From Flavobacterium hydrocarbonoxydans (lineage in GTDB: Bacteria; Bacteroidota; Bacteroidia; Flavobacteriales; Flavobacteriaceae): DNA of 64,000 nucleotides. The stretch is taken from contig NZ_WSTB01000008.1 of assembly GCF_009789235.1 (NCBI RefSeq), forward strand, positions 124,001-188,000, written 5' to 3'. A program made the translations under genes and the position numbers. Below are positions 17,658-26,725 of the stretch, piece by piece. How positions within the stretch are numbered: position 1 is the stretch's first letter; each line of letters opens with the position of its first letter. The notes below the pieces were generated by a model, which was given only the letters and a program-made list of their open reading frames with translations, had not been told where the DNA came from and searched no databases.

Positions 17658-20600
17658 TTGAAAAAGTTACTTTTTATTTTATTATTCATAATCTCTTCTG
17701 TACAGGCACAAAACAATAGTTTATTCTGGGAAATCTCCGGAAATGGCCTTTCTAAGAACTCGTATTTGTACGGAACCATGCATGTTAGCGAAAAAGTCTC
17801 TTTTCACTTATCTGATTTATTTTTCAAAAACCTTTTAGCGGCAGACATCGTCGCAAACGAAAGCAATCCGGAAACCTGGAGTGATTTGAATAATTTAATG
17901 AAAAACAATTATAATGATTCTTATCTAAATAACTACCGAAACAATACCCAATATTCTGATTTTTATCTGTTTCCAACTGAAAAAGAAACGATTAAAACCA
18001 TTTTTGTAAACGACAATACTTTTTTCAGGAATATGCTTTCAGGAGTTGAAGGCGATCAGGCCGATTTTCAGGAAAACACCGTTCTGGATATGTTTATTTT
18101 TCAAACAGGAAAAAAATACAAAAAGAAAATAACAGGTCTTGAAGATGCCAAAGAATCAATGATTTCGTTGCTAAATATAATGGGCGATGATGCAACACCA
18201 AAAGAAGAAAACAAGCTGCTGTTAATGAAAATCATCAAAAACAGAAACCCAACTGAGGTAATGAAAGAATACTATCGCGAAAAAGATATCGTAATGCTTG
18301 ACTCTATCTACAAACTGATGTTTTCTAAAAAAGCACACGATGCCCTGATTGTTAACCGCAATATCATAATGACCAAAAGTATTGATTCTATTGCAAAAAC
18401 AGGAAGTTTGTTTTCTGCTGTGGGCGCAGCGCATCTTGCCGGAAAAGATGGCATTATTGAGTTATTAAGACAAAAAGGATATACGGTAAAACCCATCATT
18501 GATGTTTTTACCGAAAAAGGAAAAACCCAAAAGAAGGATATCGAAGCTTATTTCCCAAACCCAAATTTTGCAGTTACCAATACCAGCGACGGAATGATAA
18601 CGCTTCCGTTGTATAAAAAAACTGTCGAAGAAAACCAAACCTTAGGATCGCCAGATTTTACCAATGGCGGCGCTATCAATATCAAAAGAATTCCTTTAAA
18701 TCAATTTCTAAAAAAAGACAACGACGTTTATGAGCCTAAATCGCTCGATAGTTTGTTTTTCGAAAAAATTGCCGGCGATATTATTCAGAAAACCTATTTT
18801 GAACAGGAAAACTACTCCGGATATGATATTAAAAACATCACGAAAACCGGAAATAACCAGCGTTCCAAATTCTTTATTACACCGCTCGAAATCATTTCGG
18901 TTTCGATGAATGGCCCCACAAATTATGTAAGACAATATGAAAACGACGTTTTTGAAAACATCAAAATCAAGTCTTTTAAAACCAATTGGGAGAAAATAAA
19001 ACCTAAAAAAGGAGGATTCGAAATAGAATTGCCTGCATTCAATTTTGTTTTTGGAAACAGTATTGAAAAACCAAATAACATCGAAATTCAGGCCTATGAC
19101 AATACCGAAAAAGGATATTATTTTCTGACTGAAAAAACAATAAACGAAACCAGTATTATAGAAAACTCAGAATACGAGCAGCAGCAAATTCATTATCAGT
19201 TTTACCTGCAGCACGATATAGACTCAACGAACACAAAATTTGACAAAGACAAGAATACTTTTGTTTCGGCTTCGACATTGGGTACAAAAAAAATAAATCT
19301 GAAAACTTTTATAGCTGGTAATAAATACTATTTATTGGGAACCGTAAATGCTTCGGACAATAATACAAACCGTTATTTCGATTCTTTTTCTCCTACTCCA
19401 ATTCTTTATCAGTCTAAAAACAAAGTTTTTACCGATACCTTGGCTACATTTAGTGTTGAAATTCCTGAAAAAGAAAATGAAAAGCTTTTCCTGAATTTAG
19501 CAGCAGAGAAAAGAAACTCTAAAAATACTTTTGAAGATTCCGGCAACTTTTATTCGTTTGAATCAGAAACAAAAAAAACGGTCGATTTACAATATTATAA
19601 ATACTCAAAATACGAAAGCACAATTAGCAACGACAGCGTTTATAGACGTTTCAAAAAAACATTCCTAAACTACAGAGACAATAGAGATGATGATGATTTT
19701 GAAGAAAACTTTAATCCCAATTTCACACAATTACCGGCTAGTCAGACCTCGTTGCTAAATACCAATATGCATTCTAAAAAAGGGTTTTCAAAATCTGTAT
19801 GGAATAAAATTTTAAGAAATAAAAACGACGATTATCAAATTCTGAAGGAATCTTCCTTTTATGATCAGGACAAAAATATCTATACTATTGAGGCTTTGGT
19901 TTCGAAACCAAATGCTTCGCAAGCAGTAAAATACAAAGTTTTGTATCGCAATAATGCTTTCTATTCGATGAGTAGTTTAGTAGAAAAAAATAATCCTGAT
20001 AACGATGCTTTCGTAGAAAAAGCTTTTACAACTTTACAATTAAAAGAAACCGATAAAAAAGCCCTTTCTGAAGACAAAGTACAGCTTTTTATAACAGATG
20101 CTAAAAGCGAAAAAGACACTATTCGATACTCAGCCTTAAAATCTGTAAACATGCTTACTATCGAAAAGAAAGATTTTGATAAGGTTAGCAGCTTTCTGAG
20201 CAGCTTTAAATTTAAAGATAATGAAACAGATGCGATTAATACCTTAATTGGAAAAATAGGCAAAATTGATGATACACGAGTGATTCCGTTTTTGGAGCAA
20301 TATTACAAAAACGAAGCAACCAAAACTACGGTTAGAATTAGTATTCTGGAAGCACTTTCTAATCAAAAAAATAAAAAAGGGTACCAAAAAGTAAACGAAT
20401 TATTAGAATTTGACTTACCGCTTCCGGACAATGAATATGAAATAAAAGGATTGTTTTATGCTTTTGAAAACGATGCTGAAAACAGTAAAGAACTGTTTCC
20501 TGACATTTTTCAGTATTATAGTATTACCGAATACAACAAGCCTATTCTGGACTTTACAAACATTTTATTAGAGAAAAAACTAATCACAGTAAAGAAACTA

Positions 20601-21365
20601 AATGTTTTCAAAAAAATCATACTTACCAATGCAAAACTAGAATACAAAAGGGTTTTAAGCTGGAATCAGAAAAAGAAAATAGACAAAGAAGATGAGGAAG
20701 AAACAGTAGAAATTTATGATGATTATGATTCCCGAAACTCATTAGAAAATATTGTCAATTATATGGATTTGCTTTCTAATTTTGACCAAAATAATGAAAC
20801 AAAAGACTTATTCGACAAAATAAAAAAACTGGATATTCCGGAACTTAACATCGAATTACTGCGTCTTGGAATTATACACAACAAGCTTTCAGAACCGGAA
20901 ATAAAAACTGCTTTGGAGAATCCAAAAACGAGATTTATTACCCTCAATCTGTTGCTCAATGCAGACAAAAAAGAGTTTGTTGCTTTATCAGATGATGAAA
21001 TTGCAGCGTCGGCTTTGATGAATTTTACAAATCCTGCTTTACAAGATTCTATTCAGTTACTAAAAAAACAAATAGTAGAACACAACGGAAAAGAGATAAC
21101 GTATTATTTTTATCAGATTTCAAAAAAGGTAAAAGACTCCGAAATCACTCAGAAACAATTATGTGCTTTGGCTTTTATCTATGAGAATAAAAAAATAAAT
21201 CCATTGGCTTACAACATGCTTTCGCTAAAAGAGATTACTGAAGATGAAAATCTGGAGGAACAATATGAACTTATTATCAATCAATCGCTAAATGGTAACC
21301 ATCCAAGAGCCAGCTTTGTAAAGGAAAAAGCCGAAAAACAAACTAATCCTGAATTGGAATTTTAG
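17658..21365 (+). CDS. TraB/GumN-domain protein with a very long C-terminal extension
   Basis: A 1235-residue protein read from a TTG start at 17658; no ATG lies in frame before the GTMH motif, and the TTG start yields a proper signal peptide (LLFILLFIISSVQAQ), so it is preferred. Residues about 20-290 are a TraB/GumN domain: WEISGNG, YLYGTMHV near the N-terminus and SAVGAAHLAGKDG near residue 265, the GxxH pairs of this proposed metalloprotease (Tiki-like) fold. The remaining 900 or so residues are unusual for the family: a region without recognised motifs (300-770) and then a helical, HEAT-like stretch (about 800-1200). It is followed in the same direction by the queuosine transporter gene. 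Confidence 0.8.
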   Translation: MKKLLFILLFIISSVQAQNNSLFWEISGNGLSKNSYLYGTMHVSEKVSFHLSDLFFKNLLAADIVANESNPETWSDLNNLMKNNYNDSYLNNYRNNTQYSDFYLFPTEKETIKTIFVNDNTFFRNMLSGVEGDQADFQENTVLDMFIFQTGKKYKKKITGLEDAKESMISLLNIMGDDATPKEENKLLLMKIIKNRNPTEVMKEYYREKDIVMLDSIYKLMFSKKAHDALIVNRNIIMTKSIDSIAKTGSLFSAVGAAHLAGKDGIIELLRQKGYTVKPIIDVFTEKGKTQKKDIEAYFPNPNFAVTNTSDGMITLPLYKKTVEENQTLGSPDFTNGGAINIKRIPLNQFLKKDNDVYEPKSLDSLFFEKIAGDIIQKTYFEQENYSGYDIKNITKTGNNQRSKFFITPLEIISVSMNGPTNYVRQYENDVFENIKIKSFKTNWEKIKPKKGGFEIELPAFNFVFGNSIEKPNNIEIQAYDNTEKGYYFLTEKTINETSIIENSEYEQQQIHYQFYLQHDIDSTNTKFDKDKNTFVSASTLGTKKINLKTFIAGNKYYLLGTVNASDNNTNRYFDSFSPTPILYQSKNKVFTDTLATFSVEIPEKENEKLFLNLAAEKRNSKNTFEDSGNFYSFESETKKTVDLQYYKYSKYESTISNDSVYRRFKKTFLNYRDNRDDDDFEENFNPNFTQLPASQTSLLNTNMHSKKGFSKSVWNKILRNKNDDYQILKESSFYDQDKNIYTIEALVSKPNASQAVKYKVLYRNNAFYSMSSLVEKNNPDNDAFVEKAFTTLQLKETDKKALSEDKVQLFITDAKSEKDTIRYSALKSVNMLTIEKKDFDKVSSFLSSFKFKDNETDAINTLIGKIGKIDDTRVIPFLEQYYKNEATKTTVRISILEALSNQKNKKGYQKVNELLEFDLPLPDNEYEIKGLFYAFENDAENSKELFPDIFQYYSITEYNKPILDFTNILLEKKLITVKKLNVFKKIILTNAKLEYKRVLSWNQKKKIDKEDEEETVEIYDDYDSRNSLENIVNYMDLLSNFDQNNETKDLFDKIKKLDIPELNIELLRLGIIHNKLSEPEIKTALENPKTRFITLNLLLNADKKEFVALSDDEIAASALMNFTNPALQDSIQLLKKQIVEHNGKEITYYFYQISKKVKDSEITQKQLCALAFIYENKKINPLAYNMLSLKEITEDENLEEQYELIINQSLNGNHPRASFVKEKAEKQTNPELEF

Positions 21366-21419
21366 AAGTCAATTTTCTCAAAATTAATTAACTTTATAAC
21401 CTGAAACTAAACTTACTTT

Positions 21420-22076
21420 ATGTTTAAGACCAAAAAAGAAATTGTTTTTGTAATTCTGGCCGGGATTTTTATAACGAATGCTGTTGTAGCGGAGCTTATT
21501 GGCGGTAAACTCATTCAGATTGGTCCTTTTGTAATGAGTATTGGGATTTTGCCATGGCCAATTGTTTTTTTAACAACCGATTTAATCAATGAATATTTTG
21601 GAGAAAAGGGCGTTAAAAAACTCTCTTTTATAACCGCCTGTCTAATTGCGTATGCCTTTATTATTTTATTTATGGCACTCACCATTCCGGCTGCTAAAGG
21701 AATAAGCCCAGTAAATGACGAACAGTTTCAGGCAGTTTTTGGGCAAAGTATGTGGATTATTGTGGGAAGTATTATTGCTTTTATGGTTTCGCAACTGATC
21801 GATGTAAGCGTTTTTTGGTTTTTTAAAAACAGAACAGGTGACAAAAAAATATGGCTTAGAACTACAGGTTCAACAATAATTTCGCAGCTTTTCGATTCAT
21901 TTATTGTACTAGGAATTGCATTTTGGCTACCCGGAAAAATAGATTTTGATACCTTTATTTCTTCGGCATTAACGGGTTATGTTTTCAAACTTTCAGTTGC
22001 CGTTTTACTAACTCCCCTGATTTATGCCGGACATCATTTAATCAAAAAATATTTAAAAGAAGACAACTCAGATTAA
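21420..22076 (+). CDS. Queuosine precursor transporter (YhhQ/VUT family)
   Basis: A 218-residue inner-membrane protein with about six helices, of the vitamin-uptake-like family that imports queuosine precursors such as preQ0. The family pattern is visible: AVVAELIGGKLIQIG near the start, IVFLTTDLINEYFGEKGVKK (about 48-67) and the SQLIDVSVFWFFKNRTG loop. Length is normal. It lies 54 bp after the TraB/GumN gene and 12 bp before the next lipoprotein gene, so it may share a transcript. The exact substrate cannot be told from sequence. Confidence 0.88.
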   Translation: MFKTKKEIVFVILAGIFITNAVVAELIGGKLIQIGPFVMSIGILPWPIVFLTTDLINEYFGEKGVKKLSFITACLIAYAFIILFMALTIPAAKGISPVNDEQFQAVFGQSMWIIVGSIIAFMVSQLIDVSVFWFFKNRTGDKKIWLRTTGSTIISQLFDSFIVLGIAFWLPGKIDFDTFISSALTGYVFKLSVAVLLTPLIYAGHHLIKKYLKEDNSD

Positions 22077-22088
22077 GGTTCCTTAGTT

Positions 22089-22790
22089 ATGAAAAAACAT
22101 TATTCTCTTAGTATTCTTTTTATAAGCTGTCTTTTTTTAAGTTGTGGTAAAGACGAAAAAAAGCAGCAACAAAAAAACATTGTAGTCTCTAAAAAAAGTA
22201 CTGAGTCCCTAATAAGCAAAGCAAAAGATACGCTTGTAACAGATACTATCCCCGGAATTCCTAATGATTCCGTAATTGCTAAAAGCGTTTTGAAAAAAAC
22301 TGTTTCGGAAAAAGAAATTACAGAAAGAAAACCAAATTCCAAAGGCAAAAAAAAGAAAGCAAAAAACCCGGATACTATTGCTGATCAAACTCCAGAGGCC
22401 GAAAATTCACAAACCGAAAAAGTTGCAAGTTTTATTTATTTCCGCAAAATGTTAGCCGATTGCAAGATAGGACAAACGCTAACCCAAAAGGAGCTCACAA
22501 AGAATTACAACATTCCAAAAGACGGCATTAAATTAATAAAAAGTATCACCAAAATTGCCGAAGATGAAATTGCAATCAAGTGGCACAAAACCTGGTTTGT
22601 AGAAAAAGTTTCGGATGCAAAATTTAATGACGCTAGTATGAAAGTAAGTTTTAAGGAAAATAAAATGTACACTTCAGGCAATGCGATAGGCATAAAATTC
22701 AACCAAAAAACTTACACTGATTTGATTATTATTGGAAGTAACGCCTATATTCCGAGTGTAAAAGGATATCATTGGCAAATAGGAAAATAA
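22089..22790 (+). CDS. Lipoprotein of unknown function
   Basis: A 233-residue protein with a lipobox LFLSC (C19), so it should be a membrane-anchored lipoprotein. Residues 20-120 are very rich in Lys, Ser, Thr and Glu and look disordered. The C-terminal 110 residues (from FIYFRKMLADCKIGQ) form a compact domain of unknown family. The stop codon shares a base with the tag start, so the two are translationally coupled. Confidence 0.7.
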   Translation: MKKHYSLSILFISCLFLSCGKDEKKQQQKNIVVSKKSTESLISKAKDTLVTDTIPGIPNDSVIAKSVLKKTVSEKEITERKPNSKGKKKKAKNPDTIADQTPEAENSQTEKVASFIYFRKMLADCKIGQTLTQKELTKNYNIPKDGIKLIKSITKIAEDEIAIKWHKTWFVEKVSDAKFNDASMKVSFKENKMYTSGNAIGIKFNQKTYTDLIIIGSNAYIPSVKGYHWQIGK

Positions 22791-23353
22791 TGGAAAACGT
22801 AATGCGATGCAGCTGGTGTACCGCCAGTGATTTATACAAAAAATACCATGACGAAGAATGGGGTGTTCCTGTTTACGATGATGCTTCGTTGTTCGAATTT
22901 TTGATTCTTGAAACTTTCCAGGCGGGTTTGAGCTGGATTACTATTCTCAACAAAAGAGAGAATTTCAGAGCTGCTTTTGACCATTTCGATTATAAAAAAA
23001 TAGCCCAATATCCCGAAGACAAAATCGAATCTTTACTCCAAGACACGGGAATCATTCGCAACAAACTTAAAATAAGATCGGCAGTTTCAAACGCGCAAGC
23101 TTTTATAAAAGTCCAGGAAGAATTTGGAAGTTTTTCGGCTTATATCTGGAAATTTACCAACGGAAAAACCATCGACAATAAACCCAAAACCTCAAAAGAC
23201 GTCCCTGCAACAACTCCTCTTTCAGACGAGATCAGCAAAGATTTAAAAAAACGAGGCTTCAAATTTGTAGGTTCCACCGTAATTTACGCACACATGCAAG
23301 CCACCGGAATGGTCAACGATCATACGGAAGATTGCTGGAAAAGAAGCCAGTAA
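22790..23353 (+). CDS. tag: DNA-3-methyladenine glycosylase I
   Basis: A 187-residue helix-hairpin-helix glycosylase that excises 3-methyladenine from alkylated DNA. The start is set at 22790, the ATG overlapping the upstream stop (TAATG), rather than an in-frame ATG at 22772. RCSWC near the N-terminus, YHDEEWGVP, QAGLSWITILNKRENFR, GIIRNKLKI and GFKFVGSTVIYAHMQATGMVNDH all match Tag. The zinc ligands (Cys near residue 6, His in YHDEEWG, His and Cys in NDHTEDCW) are kept. It is physically separate from the alkylation cluster at 48-52 kb. Confidence 0.96.
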   Translation: MENVMRCSWCTASDLYKKYHDEEWGVPVYDDASLFEFLILETFQAGLSWITILNKRENFRAAFDHFDYKKIAQYPEDKIESLLQDTGIIRNKLKIRSAVSNAQAFIKVQEEFGSFSAYIWKFTNGKTIDNKPKTSKDVPATTPLSDEISKDLKKRGFKFVGSTVIYAHMQATGMVNDHTEDCWKRSQ

Positions 23354-23465
23354 ACAGTGTCTATTTTCAGTTTCGAGTGAAAACATGAAACCTGACCCAA
23401 GGCTGAAAAGCTGAATTGACGAAGCAAACCTGAAACTTTTTTAAAACTTTTAAACAAAAAACACT

Positions 23466-23473
23466 TATATTTG
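23466..23473 (+). promoter_or_regulatory. -7 box of the thiamine operon
   Basis: TATATTTG matches TAnnTTTG; transcription would start about 23479, exactly at the 5' edge of the TPP aptamer. The -33 region is only T-rich. Confidence 0.65.
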
Positions 23474-23478
23474 CTTCA

Positions 23479-23559
23479 CACTTTAGGGGTGTCTACAACT
23501 TGTAGGCTGAGATTTTACCCTCTGAACCTGATCTAGTTCATACTAGCGTAGGGAAAAGT
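23479..23559 (+). promoter_or_regulatory. TPP riboswitch (THI element) of the thi operon
   Basis: The core of the TPP aptamer is clear: AGGGGTG at the 5' side, CTGAGA followed by ACCC, then GAACCTGATCTAGTT and TACTAGCGTAGGGAA at the 3' side. It precedes thiS and the whole thi operon. The family represses thiamine genes when thiamine pyrophosphate binds. Confidence 0.96.
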
Positions 23560-23598
23560 AAGATGACTTCTGCGCGCATTTTTATGCGTAATTGTAGC

Positions 23599-23660
23599 CA
23601 TTCCTAAGGTAGAAATTCACAGTAGTGAATCGCTGTTAAACCTAAAAAAATATAGGAATG
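23599..23660 (+). promoter_or_regulatory. Likely expression platform sequestering the thiS start codon
   Basis: CATTCCTA (23599-23606) is the exact complement of TAGGAATG (23653-23660), which contains the thiS ATG. Between them ATTCAC/GTGAAT (23615-23620, 23625-23630) forms a second hairpin. No T-run is present, so control is more likely at translation than at termination. Confidence 0.6.
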
Positions 23661-23864
23661 GAACTAAAAATCAACCATCAGACAAAACAATTCAGTGCCG
23701 ATACGCTCAGCGTTCAATCGTTGCTCGATCTCGAAATTCCAAACAAACAAAACGGAATCGCCGTTGCTATCAACAACACCGTTGTTCCAAAAATAAATTG
23801 GAGCCAGCACCTCCTACAGGAAACTGACGAGATTCTAATTATTTCCGCCACACAAGGAGGATAA
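23658..23864 (+). CDS. thiS: Sulfur carrier protein ThiS
   Basis: A 68-residue ubiquitin-like protein ending in GG, the C-terminus that is adenylated by ThiF and converted to a thiocarboxylate as sulfur donor for the thiazole ring made by ThiG. Motifs GIAVAINNTVVPKINW and IISATQGG are typical. It is the first gene of the thi operon, directly behind the TPP riboswitch, and its ATG is in a predicted stem. Confidence 0.96.
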   Translation: MELKINHQTKQFSADTLSVQSLLDLEIPNKQNGIAVAINNTVVPKINWSQHLLQETDEILIISATQGG

Positions 23865-23875
23865 TTAGGCTGCCG

Positions 23876-24010
23876 GACGGGCTATCCGTTTCAAGTCCGC
23901 AGTCGTAAACCACAAAAACATAGTCGCAAAAAAGCTTCCGCTGGTCGCTTCCCTGCTCCTTGTTTTTTACGGTTTTCTCCTTTACGGGCTTTCCACTCCT
24001 ATCCCTGGCA
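23876..24010 (+). repeat. Conserved-arm intergenic element, copy 1
   Basis: Begins near GGGCTATCCGTTTCAAGTC (23884) and ends with GGGCTTTCCACTCCTATCCC (23987 onward), with a variable centre. The arm sequences match, in the opposite orientation, the element at 45491-45577, and partly the one at 47218-47270. No open frame is convincing. Confidence 0.65.
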
Positions 24011-24045
24011 GAAAGAATAAATTTCAAAAATCAAATTCAAATTGT

Positions 24046-24103
24046 AAAGACAGTCGCACAGCAGCGCCTCTACAGAAAAGACGCACAGCAGTGCGTCTCT
24101 ACA
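24046..24103. repeat. GACGCAC/GTGCGTC palindromes
   Basis: GACGCAC, AGCA, GTGCGTC (24081-24098) is a perfect seven-base-pair palindrome followed by TCTAC. A degenerate copy (GTCGCACAGCAGCGCCTCTAC) lies just upstream. The same motif recurs at 50.06-50.73 kb. Confidence 0.8.
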
Positions 24104-24107
24104 GAAC

Positions 24108-24191
24108 ATTTCACATTTCACATTTCACATTTCACATTCAACAAATTCACAATCAAAATCAATCTAAAATCTACACTCTAAAATCTTAAAT
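24108..24191 (+). repeat. Heptamer array upstream of thiC
   Basis: Twelve heptamers in unbroken register, starting with four CATTTCA units and passing through intermediates to TCTAAAA and TCTTAAA units. The array ends 12 bp before the thiC start. Confidence 0.85.
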
Positions 24192-24203
24192 CCATAATTA
24201 GCT

Positions 24204-26027
24204 ATGAACCACGAAGAACAAATTTCCAGAACCCCTTTTCCCAATTCTAAAAAAGTCTATATAGATGGCGAAATTCATCCTATAAAAGTGGCCATGCGCG
24301 AAGTCATACTAAGCGACACCAAACTTTCAAATGGCGGAATCGAGAAAAATCCTCCGGTAACCATTTACGATACTTCAGGTCCTTACACCGATCCAAATAT
24401 CGAAATCGACATTAGAAAAGGACTTCCCCGTCTTCGCGAAAATTGGATTTTAGATCGAAACGATGTCGAAATCCTCTCCGAAATAAGCTCCGATTACGGC
24501 CAAACCCGTTTGAAAGATGAAACGTTAAATCACCTTCGATTCGAATATTTACACCAACCCAAACGTGCCAAAAAAGGTGCGAATGTAACCCAGTTATATT
24601 ACGCTAAACAAGGTATCATCACCCCAGAAATGGAATATATTGCGATTCGTGAAAACCAACGAATTGAACTTATAAATGAGCAAACTCAGGCAATGCAATG
24701 CCAGCACGCAGGACATAGTTTTGGAGCTAACACGCCAAAAAGCAAAATTACCCCAGAATTTGTCCGTAGCGAAGTAGCCTGCGGAAGAGCCATTATCCCC
24801 AATAACATCAACCATCCTGAAAGCGAACCCATGATTGTGGGACGTAATTTCCTGGTCAAAATAAACGCCAATATTGGAAACAGTGCCGTGACTTCGAGCA
24901 TCGAAGAAGAAGTTGAAAAAGCCGTTTGGGCCTGCCGTTGGGGAGCCGACACGATTATGGATTTATCAACAGGAAAAAACATCCACGAAACCAGAGAATG
25001 GATCATTCGTAATTCGCCCGTACCAATCGGGACTGTGCCAATTTATCAGGCTTTAGAAAAAGTAAAAGGAATCGCCGAAGATTTAACTTGGGAAATTTTC
25101 CGAGATACTTTAATCGAACAAGCTGAGCAAGGCGTTTCGTATTTTACCATTCACGCAGGTGTATTATTACGCTACATCCATCTGACTGCTAATCGTGTTA
25201 CGGGAATCGTTTCGCGTGGCGGTTCGATTATGGCAAAATGGTGTCTGTATCATCATAAAGAGAACTTTTTATACACGCACTTCGAGGAAATCTGCGAAAT
25301 CATGAAGCAATACGATGTAGCTTTTTCGCTGGGTGATGGTTTGCGTCCGGGATCCATTGCAGATGCCAACGATGCCGCACAATTCGCCGAATTAGAAACT
25401 TTAGGAGAGTTGACAAAAATTGCATGGAAACACGATGTTCAGGTTTTTATTGAAGGTCCGGGACACGTGCCAATGCACATGATAAAAGAGAATATGGACA
25501 AACAATTAGAACATTGTCACGAAGCTCCATTTTATACTTTAGGCCCTTTAACCACTGATATTGCGCCGGGTTACGACCATATTACTTCAGCCATTGGAGC
25601 TGCTATGATTGGCTGGTATGGCTGTGCGATGTTGTGTTATGTAACGCCAAAAGAACACCTTGGTTTACCCAATAAAAAAGATGTAAAAGATGGTGTGATT
25701 ACTTATAAAATTTCGGCTCACGCTGCCGATTTGGCCAAAGGGCATCCGGGAGCACAATATCGTGATAATGCGTTAAGTAAAGCCCGTTTTGAATTCCGTT
25801 GGGAAGATCAGTTTAATCTGGCGCTTGATCCTGATACAGCAAGAGAATTTCACGATGAAACCCTTCCGGCGGATGGTGCCAAAGTCGCTCACTTTTGCTC
25901 GATGTGTGGACCAAAATTCTGCTCTATGAAAATCTCTCAGGAAATTCGTGATGTCGCTGCCGCCGAAAAAGGTATGCAGGAGAAATCAGAGGAATTTATC
26001 GAACAGGGGAAAGAAATTTATATCTAA
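24204..26027 (+). CDS. thiC: Phosphomethylpyrimidine synthase
   Basis: A 607-residue radical SAM enzyme that rearranges aminoimidazole ribotide to HMP phosphate, the pyrimidine half of thiamine. The C-terminal non-canonical cluster motif CSMCGPKFC (C565, C568, C573) is present, along with the core SRGGSIMAKWC, EGPGHVPMHMI and LGPLTTDIAPGYDHI. It is second in the operon, separated from thiS by a 339-bp repeat-rich gap. Confidence 0.98.
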   Translation: MNHEEQISRTPFPNSKKVYIDGEIHPIKVAMREVILSDTKLSNGGIEKNPPVTIYDTSGPYTDPNIEIDIRKGLPRLRENWILDRNDVEILSEISSDYGQTRLKDETLNHLRFEYLHQPKRAKKGANVTQLYYAKQGIITPEMEYIAIRENQRIELINEQTQAMQCQHAGHSFGANTPKSKITPEFVRSEVACGRAIIPNNINHPESEPMIVGRNFLVKINANIGNSAVTSSIEEEVEKAVWACRWGADTIMDLSTGKNIHETREWIIRNSPVPIGTVPIYQALEKVKGIAEDLTWEIFRDTLIEQAEQGVSYFTIHAGVLLRYIHLTANRVTGIVSRGGSIMAKWCLYHHKENFLYTHFEEICEIMKQYDVAFSLGDGLRPGSIADANDAAQFAELETLGELTKIAWKHDVQVFIEGPGHVPMHMIKENMDKQLEHCHEAPFYTLGPLTTDIAPGYDHITSAIGAAMIGWYGCAMLCYVTPKEHLGLPNKKDVKDGVITYKISAHAADLAKGHPGAQYRDNALSKARFEFRWEDQFNLALDPDTAREFHDETLPADGAKVAHFCSMCGPKFCSMKISQEIRDVAAAEKGMQEKSEEFIEQGKEIYI

Positions 26028-26110
26028 TGTGAGATGATTTTTGTGAAATGTGAGATGCAAACATTGTTGACATTTCACATTTCACCTTTCACATTTTTCA
26101 TTTTTCACAA
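26028..26110. repeat. Inverted heptamer arrays after thiC
   Basis: TGTGAGA/TGTGAAA heptamers (26028-26062) and CATTTCA-type heptamers (26070-26108) face each other across a short spacer and could fold into a long hairpin between thiC and the next gene. Confidence 0.8.
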
Positions 26111-26122
26111 AAAACAAAAAAT

Positions 26123-26725
26123 ATGATTGTATTTTCAAATCCTATTGCGTTGCGGGACGAAATCGACATTATTCATTCCCTTTTTGAGGATGGATTGGAT
26201 TTATTTCATGTTCGAAAACCGGGTTATTCATTGGCAGAAATGCAGCAATTTCTTCAACAAATAAAATCGAATTATCGAGAGAAACTGGCTTTGCACACGC
26301 ATCATCAATTGGCAGATGATTTTGGAATAAATCGAATTCATTTTTCGGAAAAAGATAGAAAACATGCTAATGACTTTCCTGCAAGATTTTCAAAACCTTG
26401 TCGGTATAAATCAACATCTACGCACTCAATAGATGATTTTAATACACTAGAAAATCATTTTGATTATGCTTTTCTGAGTCCTGTTTTCCCAAGTATTTCA
26501 AAGCAAAATTACCTTCCGAATACCAATCTTGTTGAAGCTATAAAATCGCGAACCAATTTTAAAACCAAAGTCATTGCTTTGGGCGGAATAACCTCTGAAA
26601 ACATCACAAAAACACTTGAAAGTGGTTTTGACGACGTCGCACTCTTAGGAACTATATGGAACAATGAAAACCTTTTAAACCAATTCAAATTATGCCAAAA
26701 AATCGCCCATACGTACTCTCGATAG
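26123..26725 (+). CDS. TenI-like thiamine phosphate synthase family protein
   Basis: A 200-residue TIM-barrel protein of the ThiE/TenI family. FLSPVFPSISKQNY resembles the GPVFPT phosphate loop and IALGGITSEN the second phosphate-binding loop. It diverges from true ThiE in the pyrophosphate region (HTHHQLADDFGINRIHFSEKDR replaces the INDRVDLA...VHLGQ motif), and a canonical ThiE is encoded 700 bp downstream. It is therefore more likely a TenI-type thiazole tautomerase that aromatises the ThiG product, or a degenerate ThiE. It overlaps thiD by 34 bp. Confidence 0.8.
   Translation: MIVFSNPIALRDEIDIIHSLFEDGLDLFHVRKPGYSLAEMQQFLQQIKSNYREKLALHTHHQLADDFGINRIHFSEKDRKHANDFPARFSKPCRYKSTSTHSIDDFNTLENHFDYAFLSPVFPSISKQNYLPNTNLVEAIKSRTNFKTKVIALGGITSENITKTLESGFDDVALLGTIWNNENLLNQFKLCQKIAHTYSR

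Noticed and set aside
22772..22790. Earlier start for tag (MANRKI)
   Set aside because: It would overlap the lipoprotein gene by 19 bp and adds residues not found in Tag proteins; the ATG at 22790 gives the usual TAATG coupling and family length.
23960..24181. 73-codon plus-strand frame before thiC
   Set aside because: It is made of repeat sequence, including translated CATTTCA heptamers (HFTFHISHFTF), and has no coding signs.
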